DNA from: Burkholderiales bacterium
GTDB taxonomy: Bacteria > Pseudomonadota > Gammaproteobacteria > Burkholderiales > Burkholderiaceae_C
Assembly: GCA_016703325.1 (NCBI GenBank)
Contig: JADJCH010000017.1
Span: 1 to 64,000, forward strand
DNA: 64,000 nucleotides
Direction: 5' to 3'
The notes beneath the pieces were generated by a model, which made no database searches, was not told where the DNA came from, and saw only the letters and a program-made list of their open reading frames with translations. Below, one piece after another: positions 17,081 through 24,424 of the stretch; the first letter of the stretch is position 1, and each line of letters starts with the position of its first letter. The translations under genes and the position numbers were made by a program.

Positions 17081-17956
17081 ATGACCGATTTCCTCCAACT
17101 CGTTTTCTCCGGCTTCGCCACCGGCAGCATCTATGCGCTGGCCGCGCTGGGTTTCACCCTGCTCTGGCAGGCCTCCGGCACGATCAACTTCGCCCAGGGC
17201 GAGTTCGTGATGCTGCCGGCCTTCGTGATGCTGGCCTTTGGTGCCGCCGGGCTGCCGCTGCCGCTGGCCTTCATCGCCAGCTGCGGGGTGGCGGTGTTGG
17301 TGCTGGGCTGGGCCTTCAAGCGCGGCATTGCCGACCCGCTGCTCAAGCACGGGCTGATGCCCATCGTGGTGGCCACCATCGGCCTGGCGATCGCGGCGCG
17401 CAACGGCATCCGCGCCGGCTACTCGGCCGAGGCGCATCCCTTTCCGGGGCTGTTCGCCGACCAGCTGTTCAACGTCTTCGGCGTCACCGTGACGCTGGCC
17501 GACGTGGGCACCCTGGTGCTGGCGCTGCTGTTGGTGCTGGGCACTCAGGCCTTCCTGAACAAGACGGTCACCGGCCGCGCAATGCAGGCCGTGGCGCAGA
17601 ACACCGAAAGCGCCACCGTGCTGGGCATCAACGTGCCGCGCATGATCTTCTACACCTTTGCGATCAACGCGCTGCTGGCCTGTGCCGCCGCGCTGCTGGT
17701 CACGCCCACGTATCTGGCCAAGTTCGACATGGGCGAGGGCCTGGGCAACAAGGCCTTCTTCGCCGCGATCATCGGCGGCTTCAACAACAGCCGCGGGGCG
17801 CTGCTGGGCGGAATCATCGTCGGCGTGTGCGAGAACCTCGCCGCCGCCTACATCTCCCCGGCCTACAAGGACGCGGTGGCGCTGGTGATCTTCATGGCCG
17901 TGATCCTGTTCAAGCCGCAAGGACTCCTGGGCAAGAAGGTTGAACGCAAAGTCTGA
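17081..17956 (+). CDS. livH: ABC transporter permease, LivH type
   Basis: 291 residues of hydrophobic membrane protein. FATGSIYALAALGFTLLWQA at the start, QAVAQNTESATVLGINVPRM (the cytoplasmic EAA-type loop) and GGIIVGVCENLAAAYISPAY near the end are characteristic of LivH. It forms the membrane pore with LivM. It lies 160 bases after livK, with the hairpin pair between, and 13 bases before livM. The frame is intact. Confidence 0.9.
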   Translation: MTDFLQLVFSGFATGSIYALAALGFTLLWQASGTINFAQGEFVMLPAFVMLAFGAAGLPLPLAFIASCGVAVLVLGWAFKRGIADPLLKHGLMPIVVATIGLAIAARNGIRAGYSAEAHPFPGLFADQLFNVFGVTVTLADVGTLVLALLLVLGTQAFLNKTVTGRAMQAVAQNTESATVLGINVPRMIFYTFAINALLACAAALLVTPTYLAKFDMGEGLGNKAFFAAIIGGFNNSRGALLGGIIVGVCENLAAAYISPAYKDAVALVIFMAVILFKPQGLLGKKVERKV

Positions 17957-17969
17957 CGAGGCCACGATC

Positions 17970-18905
17970 ATGAAAAGACTCCCCCTGATCTCCGGCCTGG
18001 CGATCGCTGCGATCCTGCTGGCCGCCCCGCCCTTCCTGAAGAACTACGGCATCTACCTGTTCAGCTACTGGATGGTGTTCGTGATCGCCACGATGGGGCT
18101 GAACCTCACCGTCGGCTACGCCGGGCAGAAGAGCCTGGGCCACGCGGCCTTCTTCGGCATTGGCGCCTACTCGGTGGCCATCCTGATGCAGGCCGGCCAC
18201 AGCTTCTGGCTGGGGCTGGCGCTGGCGGTGATCGCCTGCTTCGTCATCGGCCTGGCGCTGGGTTTTCCGGCGCTGCGGGTGCAGACCATCTACCTGGCCT
18301 TCGCCACGCTGGGTTTCAACACCGCCATCTGGCTGGTGATGCGCAACGAGGAGTGGCTCACCGGCGGCACCTTCGGCATCAACAACATCGGCCGGCCCAG
18401 CCTGTTCGGCCTGAGCCTGGACGGCAACCTGGCCTACTACTACTTCGTGCTCGGCATGACGGTGGTGATGGGGCTGCTGCAGTGGAAGCTGCTGTCCTCG
18501 CCCTGGGGCAAGGCCTTCACCGCGCTGCGCGACAACCCGATCCGCGCCGAGAGTCTGGGCATCCACATCCAGGGCTACACGCTGCTGAGCTTCGCCATCG
18601 GCGCAGCCTACGCCGGGGTGGCCGGCGCGCTGTTCGCCTCGCTGGTGCAGTTCATCGAGCCGGCACCGTTTGCGGTGCATGCCTCGATCATGATGTACCT
18701 GATGGTGGTGGTCGGTGGCCCGGGTTACTTTTTCGGCCCGCTGCTGGGTTCCGCCGTGGGCGTGCTGCTGCCGGAGTGGCTGCGCTTCGCCCAGGCCTGG
18801 TACCTGTTCGTCTTCGGGGCCGCGGTGATCCTGCTGATGCTCTGGCTGCCCGACGGCCTGCTCAGCATCCCCGACCGCCCTGGCCGCCAAGCGCCAGGCC
18901 CGTGA
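17970..18905 (+). CDS. livM: ABC transporter permease, LivM type (C-terminal end frameshifted)
   Basis: 311 residues as written. LNLTVGYAGQKSLGHAAFFG is the LivM signature, AFTALRDNPIRAESLGI the ATPase-coupling loop, and many hydrophobic helices follow. After about residue 302 the frame ends early (RPGRQAPGP). Dropping one C from the CCC at 18883 lets it read on as AAKRQAREASAARAAAAA, the alanine/arginine-rich tail usual in LivM of this order, to a stop near 19010. The tail is not needed for transport, so activity may be unaffected even if the change is real. Confidence 0.87.
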   Translation: MKRLPLISGLAIAAILLAAPPFLKNYGIYLFSYWMVFVIATMGLNLTVGYAGQKSLGHAAFFGIGAYSVAILMQAGHSFWLGLALAVIACFVIGLALGFPALRVQTIYLAFATLGFNTAIWLVMRNEEWLTGGTFGINNIGRPSLFGLSLDGNLAYYYFVLGMTVVMGLLQWKLLSSPWGKAFTALRDNPIRAESLGIHIQGYTLLSFAIGAAYAGVAGALFASLVQFIEPAPFAVHASIMMYLMVVVGGPGYFFGPLLGSAVGVLLPEWLRFAQAWYLFVFGAAVILLMLWLPDGLLSIPDRPGRQAPGP

Positions 18906-19011
18906 AGCCTCGGCCGCCCGCGCTGCCGCTGCTGCAAATTGGGACTGCACGCCCGGCCCACCGCCACCCCAAGGGCGCTGCCTGGGGGCCCGGCAGGAAC
19001 CACTGCGCTGA

Positions 19012-19754
19012 AAGGTCACCGACCTCCGGAAGGCCTACGGCGCCATCCAGGCCGTCGGCGGCGTCTCGTTCGAGGTCATGCCCGGCGAGATCTTCGGCGT
19101 GATCGGCCCGAACGGCTCGGGCAAGACCACGATGTTCAACAGCGTGCTGGGCCAGATCACGCCGGACCAGGGCCGCATCGAGCTCAACGGCCACGACATC
19201 ACCCACAAGTCGCCGCAGCAGCTCAACCAGCTGGGTGTGGGCCGCACCTTCCAGACCCTGCAGGTGTTCGGCAAGATGACGGTGCGCGACAACCTGATCG
19301 TGGCCGCCCAGGAACACCAGGGCACGATGTTCGGCCGCATGTTTGCGCCCGGCGATTCGGGCCTGGGCGCCAAGGCCGATGCGCTGATCGACCAGTTCCG
19401 CATCCGCCATGTGGCGACAAGAAGGCTGGCGAGCTGAGTTACGGCCAGCAGAAGCTGGTGGACATCGCGATGGCCTTCATGAGCGAGCCCGACCTGGTGC
19501 TGCTCGACGAGCCCTGCGCCGGCGTCAACCCCAGTCTGGTGGGCGGCATCAGCACGCTGCTCAAGCAGCTGAACCAGACCCGCGCATCTGGGAAAAAGGC
19601 CAGCTCCTTCGTCGTCATCGAGCACAACATGGACTTCGTGATGGACCTCTGCCACCGCATCCTGGTGATGGTCGAAGGCCAGGTGCTGGCCGTCGGCACA
19701 CCCGACGAGATCCGCGGCAACAAGGCCGTGCTCGACGCTTATCTCGGGAACTGA
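19012..19754 (+). pseudogene. livG: ABC transporter ATPase, LivG type (frame broken near its start and at about 19424)
   Basis: An ATP-binding subunit: VTDLRKAYGAIQAVGG at the N-terminus, Walker A GPNGSGKTT, Q-loop GRTFQTLQVF, signature LSYGQQKLVDIAMAF, Walker B LVLLDEPCAG, and a LivG-type C-terminus. Two single-base breaks are visible. Near 19011-19015 an extra A puts a TGA before the first conserved residues, so no start codon is in frame. At about 19424 one G appears missing from GGCGACAAG, splitting Walker A from the signature motif. A working importer needs this subunit, and the motifs are perfect, so consensus error is the more likely explanation. Confidence 0.82.
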
Positions 19755-19836
19755 TCATGAGCAGCGAGAAACCGGGGCCGGTGCCGGGGATGGCCCGTGG
19801 ACGGGGGCTGACACGCCCGCCATCGAATTCGACGAC

Positions 19837-20556
19837 GTGGTCGCCGGCTACGGCGAGTTCATGATCCTCAACAACCTGAGCCTGCAGGCCCGGCGCGGCA
19901 AGATCACGCTGCTGCTGGGCCCCAACGGCGCGGGCAAGAGCACCGTGCTCAAGACGCTGTTCGGCCTGCTGAAGGTGCGCAACGGCCGCATCCGGCTGGA
20001 CGGCCGGGACATCACCGGCGCCAGCGCCAAGCAGCTGCTCACCGAACACGGTGTGGCCTTCGTGCCGCAGGGGCGCAACCTCTTCGGCCAGCTCTCGGTC
20101 TACGAGAACCTGGAGCTCGGCGGCATCACGCTGGGCATGAAGACCACGCGCGAACGCATTCCGGAAGTGCTCAAGCTCTTCCCGCGCGTCAAGGAGCGCC
20201 TGCACAGCGCGGCGTCGTCGCTGTCCGGCGGCGAGCAGAAGCAGCTGGAGGTCGGCCGCGCGCTGCTGCTGCGCCCGAAGGTGCTGCTGATCGACGAACC
20301 CTCCATCGGCCTGTCGCCGCTGGTGGTGCTGGACGTGTTCCGCCTGCTGCGCAAACTCGCCGACGAGCAGGGCGTGACCGTGCTGATGGTGGAGCAGAAC
20401 GTCAAGAGCGCGCTGAAGATGGCCGACGAGGCCATCGCGCTGGAGTCCGGCCGCCAGGTGCTGCACAAGGATGCCGACGAGCTGCTCAACGACCCGAACA
20501 TCGAGCGCCTCTTCCTCGGCGGCGCACACACGATGGCGGCCCCCGCCACAGTCTGA
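19837..20556 (+). CDS. livF: ABC transporter ATPase, LivF type
   Basis: 239 residues as an open frame: LLLGPNGAGKST (Walker A), VAFVPQGRNLFGQLSVYENL (LivF Q-loop region), LSGGEQKQLEVGRALLL (signature), VLLIDEPSIGLSP (Walker B). The natural start is probably ATG 19757, three bases after the livG stop, giving MSSEKPGPVPG; a single G missing from the GGGG at about 19785-19788 breaks the link to TPAIEFDDVVAGYGE. The GTG at 19837 opens the annotated frame but truncates the first beta strand. It is the last liv gene and is followed by a terminator. Confidence 0.88.
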   Translation: MVAGYGEFMILNNLSLQARRGKITLLLGPNGAGKSTVLKTLFGLLKVRNGRIRLDGRDITGASAKQLLTEHGVAFVPQGRNLFGQLSVYENLELGGITLGMKTTRERIPEVLKLFPRVKERLHSAASSLSGGEQKQLEVGRALLLRPKVLLIDEPSIGLSPLVVLDVFRLLRKLADEQGVTVLMVEQNVKSALKMADEAIALESGRQVLHKDADELLNDPNIERLFLGGAHTMAAPATV

Positions 20557-20580
20557 ACGGCGACGACCCGGCCGCTCCAG

Positions 20581-20614
20581 AAGGGCGTTCGATCTCCGGG
20601 TCGATCGCCCTTTT
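20581..20614 (+). terminator. Rho-independent terminator after livF
   Basis: AAGGGCG and CGCCCTT arms around an 18-base loop, running into TTTT. It separates the importer genes from the flavoprotein gene, which must then have its own promoter. Confidence 0.6.
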
Positions 20615-20626
20615 CTTCATCCGTAA

Positions 20627-20664
20627 AGTGGAACACAATTCAATTTCGTAACTCAGTTTCCACT
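20627..20664. promoter_or_regulatory. Inverted repeat in the flavoprotein promoter, possible IclR site
   Basis: AGTGGAA and TTCCACT, perfect 7-base arms 24 bases apart in an AT-rich stretch 23 bases before the flavoprotein start. The TGGAA/TTCCA half-sites resemble those of IclR-type operators and of the palindrome at 13804, suggesting co-regulation. Confidence 0.45.
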
Positions 20665-20686
20665 ACTCACCCTGCAGGAGACCGAC

Positions 20687-22555
20687 TTGGATGGCGCCTC
20701 CCCGGCCTCGCCCGCTGCCCCGCACCCCTTCGACTGCGACCTGCTGGTGCTCGGCTCCGGCGCCGGGGCGCTGAGCGCTGCGGTCACCGCTGCCCACCTG
20801 GGGCTGAAGGTGATCGTGGCCGAGAAGGAGCCGGTCTTCGGCGGCACCACCGCCTGGTCCGGCGGCTGGATGTGGATCCCGCGCAACCCGCTGGCGCTGG
20901 CCGCAGGCATCGCCGAGTCGATCGACGAACCGCGCCGCTACCTGCAGGGCATCGTCGGCCGCCACCTGGACCCGCAGCGCGCCGAGGCCTTCCTGACCTG
21001 CGCGCCGCAGATGCTGCAGTTCCACCTTGACCACACCGCGCTGCGCTTCATCGACGGCAACGCGATCCCCGACTTTCACGGCCGCGCCGAGGCCGCGCGC
21101 ACGGGCGGGCGCTCGGTCTGTGCCGCACCCTTCGACGGCGGGCGGCTCGGCGCCGACCTGAAGCGCCTGCGCCCCCCCGCGCCGCTGCTGAGCTTCCTGG
21201 GCATGAGCATCGGCGGCGACCTGCGCCATTTCCTGCGCGCCGGCCGCGCCTGGGATTCCTTCCTCTACGCCGCAAAGCGCACCAGCTGCCACCTGCTGGA
21301 GCTCGCGCTGCACGGCCAGGGGCGGCTGCGTTTGGGCGGCAATGCGCTGGCGGCCGCGCTGCTGAAGTCGGTGCTGGACGCAGGCGTGTCGCTGCGCGAG
21401 CGGCACGCGGCCGTCGGCCTGATCGAGGAAGGAGAAGGGCGCGGCAGCCGCATCGTCGGCGCCCGGCTGCGCACGCCGCAGGGCGAGGTGACGCTGCGCG
21501 CGCGCTGCGGTGTGGTCTGTGCCTGCGGCGGCTTTCCGCACGATGATGCGCGCAAGGCCGCCCTCTTCCCGCACGCGCCCCACGGCCACGAGCACCGCTC
21601 CGCCGCCGTGCCCAGCAACACCGGCGACGGCCTGCGCCTGGCCGAGGCGGCCGGCGCCCGCGTCGCCACCGACCTGGCAGATGCGGGCGCCTGGTGCCCG
21701 GTGTCGGTGGTACCGGACGCGCCGGGCGCGTCGAATGGATTGGGCGCCTTCTCCAATTTCCCCCACCTGGCCGAGCGCGGCAAGCCGGGCCTGATCGCGG
21801 TGGACCGCGCGGGGCGGCGCTTCGTCGACGAAGCCGGCAACTACCACTCCTTCATGCGCGCCCTGTTCACCCGCTGCGCGCAGGACTTCCCGGGCCAGCC
21901 GATCGAAGCCTGGCTGGTGGTGGACCACCGCTTCCTGCGCCGCTGGGGGCTGGGCGCGGTGCGGCCCTTCCCGCTGCCCTGCGGCGCGCACCTGAGGAGC
22001 GGCTACCTGAAGCGGGGCGCCACGCTCGCCGAGCTGGCCGGCGCCTGCGGCATCGACGCCGCAGGCCTGCTGCGCACGGTCAACGACCACAACCTGCACG
22101 CCCGCGAGGGCCGCGACCCCACCTTCGACCGCGGCGGCATCCCCTACGACCGCATGCAGGGCGACACGGAGCACCCCGGCCCCAACCCCTGCGTCGCGCC
22201 GATCGAGCAGGGGCCGTTCTACGCGGTGAAGGTCGTGCCCGGCAGTCTGGGCACCTTCGCCGGGTTGGCGGTCAATGCCCACGCCCAGGTGCTGCGCGCC
22301 GACGGCTCGCCGATCGCCGGTCTGTACGCTGCCGGCAACGACATGGCCAGCGTGATGGGCGGCCACTACCCCAGCGGCGGCATCACCCTCGGCCCGGCGA
22401 TGACCTTCGGCTGGATCCTCGCCCACCACGCCGCCGGCCGGCCGCTGCCCCTGCCGGAACCGCCCGAGGTGCCGCCCAACACGTCGCCCGAAGCGCCACC
22501 CGCCTCCCGCTCCGACGCCCGATCCACTCCTTCGCCCCAGGACCTCCGCACATGA
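20687..22555 (+). CDS. FAD-dependent oxidoreductase, 3-ketosteroid-dehydrogenase/fumarate-reductase type
   Basis: 622 residues starting at a TTG, supported by AGGAG six bases upstream and by the lack of any nearby ATG in frame. The FAD-binding motif LLVLGSGAGALSAAVTAAHL is at residues 19-38, followed by GGTTAWSGG. The C-terminus has GLYAAGNDMASVMGGHYPSG and GGITLGPAMTFGWILA, typical of 3-ketosteroid-delta1-dehydrogenases. Relatives introduce a double bond next to a ring ketone, and some aromatise 4-oxocyclohexanecarboxylate to 4-hydroxybenzoate. Next to AroE-like dehydrogenases, a ring-desaturating step is a sensible guess. It is translationally close to the TIM-barrel gene (4-base overlap). 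Confidence 0.85.
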   Translation: MDGASPASPAAPHPFDCDLLVLGSGAGALSAAVTAAHLGLKVIVAEKEPVFGGTTAWSGGWMWIPRNPLALAAGIAESIDEPRRYLQGIVGRHLDPQRAEAFLTCAPQMLQFHLDHTALRFIDGNAIPDFHGRAEAARTGGRSVCAAPFDGGRLGADLKRLRPPAPLLSFLGMSIGGDLRHFLRAGRAWDSFLYAAKRTSCHLLELALHGQGRLRLGGNALAAALLKSVLDAGVSLRERHAAVGLIEEGEGRGSRIVGARLRTPQGEVTLRARCGVVCACGGFPHDDARKAALFPHAPHGHEHRSAAVPSNTGDGLRLAEAAGARVATDLADAGAWCPVSVVPDAPGASNGLGAFSNFPHLAERGKPGLIAVDRAGRRFVDEAGNYHSFMRALFTRCAQDFPGQPIEAWLVVDHRFLRRWGLGAVRPFPLPCGAHLRSGYLKRGATLAELAGACGIDAAGLLRTVNDHNLHAREGRDPTFDRGGIPYDRMQGDTEHPGPNPCVAPIEQGPFYAVKVVPGSLGTFAGLAVNAHAQVLRADGSPIAGLYAAGNDMASVMGGHYPSGGITLGPAMTFGWILAHHAAGRPLPLPEPPEVPPNTSPEAPPASRSDARSTPSPQDLRT

Positions 22556-23400
22556 CGCCCCCCATCGCCACCGCCGCTCCCCGCCGCGTGTACTCGCTGG
22601 CGCAGCTGATCGCGCTGCCCTACACCCCGCCGCAGATGGTGCAGCTCGCCGCCGACACCGGCTGCGACGCCTGCGGCATTCGCATCCGTCCCTCCTCGCC
22701 CGGCGGCCCCTTCCACGCGCTGGAGACCGACACCGCACTGCGCCGCGAAACGCAGGCGCGCATCGCCTGCACCGGCGTCAAGGTGCTGGACGTGGAGATC
22801 CTCCGCATCACGCCCGACTTCGACCTGGCCGGCTGCCGCGACTTCCTGGAGGTCTGCGCCGAACTGGGCGCCCGCCACGTACTGACCGCCGGCATCGACG
22901 AAGACGAAGCCCGGCTGACGGCACACTACGCCGCGCTCTGCGACCTGGCCGCGCCCTACGGCCTGTCGCTGGACCTGGAGTTCATGCCCTGGACGACGGT
23001 GAAGTCCGTCGGCGACGCCGCCCGCATCGTCAACGCGGTGGGCAAGCCCAACGCCGCCGTGCTGGTGGACGCCCTGCACTGGGCCCGCTCCGCCAGCACG
23101 CTCGAAGAGGTGGCCTCCCTGCCCCGCAGCGCGCTGAACTACGCCCAGATCTGCGACGGCCGCGTGCCCGGGCCGACGTCCGTCGAAGGCCTGATCCACG
23201 ACGCCCGCTGCGAGCGCATGCAGCCGGGCGAAGGCGGCATCCCGCTGCGCGAGCTCTTCGCCCGCCTGCCCGCCGACCTGCCGATCAGCGTGGAGGTGCC
23301 GGACGACAAACGCGCCCCGGCGATGGGCTACGAGGCCTGGGCGAAGCAGTGTTTCGCCGCGGCGAAGCGGGTGCTGGAAGGGCAGGAGGCCGGCGCATGA
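22552..23400 (+). CDS. Sugar phosphate isomerase/epimerase-type TIM-barrel protein
   Basis: 282 residues of the AP-endonuclease-2/xylose-isomerase-like TIM-barrel family. Metal-site candidates are the Glu in LDLEFMPWT, the Asp in AAVLVDALHWAR, the YAQICDG strand, and the Glu in PISVEVPDD. The family includes isomerases, epimerases and 3-dehydroshikimate dehydratases (AsbF/QuiC type). With two AroE-like genes nearby, a dehydratase making an aromatic product is possible but unproven. The start overlaps the flavoprotein stop (ATGA), and its own stop overlaps the SDR start. Confidence 0.8.
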   Translation: MTPPIATAAPRRVYSLAQLIALPYTPPQMVQLAADTGCDACGIRIRPSSPGGPFHALETDTALRRETQARIACTGVKVLDVEILRITPDFDLAGCRDFLEVCAELGARHVLTAGIDEDEARLTAHYAALCDLAAPYGLSLDLEFMPWTTVKSVGDAARIVNAVGKPNAAVLVDALHWARSASTLEEVASLPRSALNYAQICDGRVPGPTSVEGLIHDARCERMQPGEGGIPLRELFARLPADLPISVEVPDDKRAPAMGYEAWAKQCFAAAKRVLEGQEAGA

Positions 23401-23810
23401 GCACGAATCCCGGCACCACCGATCAACCCGGCCCGACTGCAGCCCTGGTCACAGGCGCCACCGGCGGCATCGGCCGCGCCATCTGCCTCGCACTGGCCGC
23501 ACTGGCCCGCCAGCAGGGCCGGCCATTGCGCATCGCCGCCGCCGCCTCCCGCCCCGGCGTGGCGCTGGACGCGCTGCTGGCCGAACTCACCGCGGCGGGC
23601 GCGGGGGGGGGGGGGGGGGGGGGGGTGGGGGGGGGGGGGGGGACCTCACCCTCCCTCGTCCCGCTCGGCCGCATCGGCACCCCGGCCGACGTCGCCCAGG
23701 CCGTCTGCTACCTCGCCGACGCCCCCTACGTCACCGGCCAGAGCCTGGTGGTCGACGGCGGCGTGGCGGACCACATGCTGACGATGATTCCGGGAAGGCC
23801 GGGGAGATAG
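23397..23810 (+). CDS. Short-chain dehydrogenase with its core missing (G-homopolymer insert)
   Basis: An SDR whose two ends are intact and whose middle is not there. The N-terminus has the NAD(P) motif VTGATGGIGRAI, and the C-terminus has GRIGTPADVAQAVCYLADAP and VTGQSLVVDGG. Normal SDRs have about 250 residues; this has 137. Between residues 69 and 82 there is only poly-glycine from the G tract at 23603-23642. The NNAG motif, catalytic Ser and YxxxK should lie in the missing part, so the encoded protein could not work. The start overlaps the TIM-barrel stop. The gene most likely is whole in the living cell and damaged in the assembly. Confidence 0.8.
   Translation: MSTNPGTTDQPGPTAALVTGATGGIGRAICLALAALARQQGRPLRIAAAASRPGVALDALLAELTAAGAGGGGGGGVGGGGGTSPSLVPLGRIGTPADVAQAVCYLADAPYVTGQSLVVDGGVADHMLTMIPGRPGR
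23603..23642. repeat. Poly-G tract (23 G, T, 16 G) inside the SDR gene
   Basis: A 40-base stretch that is all G but for one T (23626), unlike anything else in the window. It stands where about 110 codons of the SDR should be. Such a tract is what two-colour sequencing reads produce when signal is lost, so a misjoined or collapsed contig is likely. A true deletion with slippage is the alternative. Confidence 0.9.
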
Positions 23811-23848
23811 CGGAGAGACAGACATCCGAATCTTCGCCGGCCCGGTGT

Positions 23849-24037
23849 GTGATCTCCTGGCAGATCCAGCAGGCGATGACCGAACGCTCGATCTCCAAGG
23901 CCCGCATGGCCGCCCAGATGGGTACGAGCCGCGCGCAGCTCGGCCGGCTGCTGGACCCGAGCCGCGATGTCACGCTGTCGACACTGGCACGGGCGGCCCG
24001 CGTCGTGGGGCGGACGTTGAGGGTCGAGTTGCAGTGA
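23849..24037 (+). CDS. Short XRE helix-turn-helix protein (possible remnant of an antitoxin)
   Basis: 62 residues: ISWQIQQAMTERSISKARMA then AQMGTSRAQLGRLLDP, an XRE helix-turn-helix, ending TLARAARVVGRTLRVELQ. Relatives with this exact architecture are usually about 100 residues long, with an acidic N-terminal part and an Met-Lys-x-Ile-Ser-Trp core. Here only a GTG start (23849) without a ribosome site precedes the conserved part, so the gene may be 5'-truncated. No partner toxin is visible on either side. It follows the damaged SDR gene, so the break may be related. Confidence 0.6.
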   Translation: MISWQIQQAMTERSISKARMAAQMGTSRAQLGRLLDPSRDVTLSTLARAARVVGRTLRVELQ

Positions 24038-24079
24038 GGGGGACCGGCTGAATCTGCTGCCTCTCAGCCCCCGCCGATT

Positions 24080-24424
24080 TCAGCGGTCGCTGCGCACCGG
24101 GCAGACAGCGGGCCGCAAGACCGGCGCACCGAAGCGCAGGCGCATGCCGAGGATGGAGGCGGCCAGCGCCAGCGTGACTGCGTTGGCGATGATCACCGGC
24201 CAGGCCTGCAGCAACACGCCGTAGAGCAGCCACAGCGCCACGCCCAAGGTGAAGACGCTGTACATCGACACCGAGATGCCGCTCACATCCCGGGTGCGCA
24301 GCGTCAGCCAGGCCTGCGGGATGAAGGACACGGTGGTCAGGACCGCTGCGCAGGTGCCGATGGTCTCGCGCCAGGCGGACCAGCGGGCCGGGTCGGCCAT
24401 TTCGGCCAGGGACAGGTCATTCAT
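24080..24424 (-). CDS. SemiSWEET-family sugar transporter
   Basis: 114 residues with three predicted membrane helices and the PQ-loop motif TTVSFIPQAWLTLRTRDVSG then ISVSMYSVFTLGVALWLLYG, the mark of bacterial SemiSWEETs, which work as dimers to let sugars cross the inner membrane. The start ATG overlaps the dacB stop by 4 bases, so it is translated after dacB. The C-terminal 20 residues (GAPVLRPAVCPVRSDR) lie outside the fold. Confidence 0.82.
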   Translation of the reverse strand: MNDLSLAEMADPARWSAWRETIGTCAAVLTTVSFIPQAWLTLRTRDVSGISVSMYSVFTLGVALWLLYGVLLQAWPVIIANAVTLALAASILGMRLRFGAPVLRPAVCPVRSDR

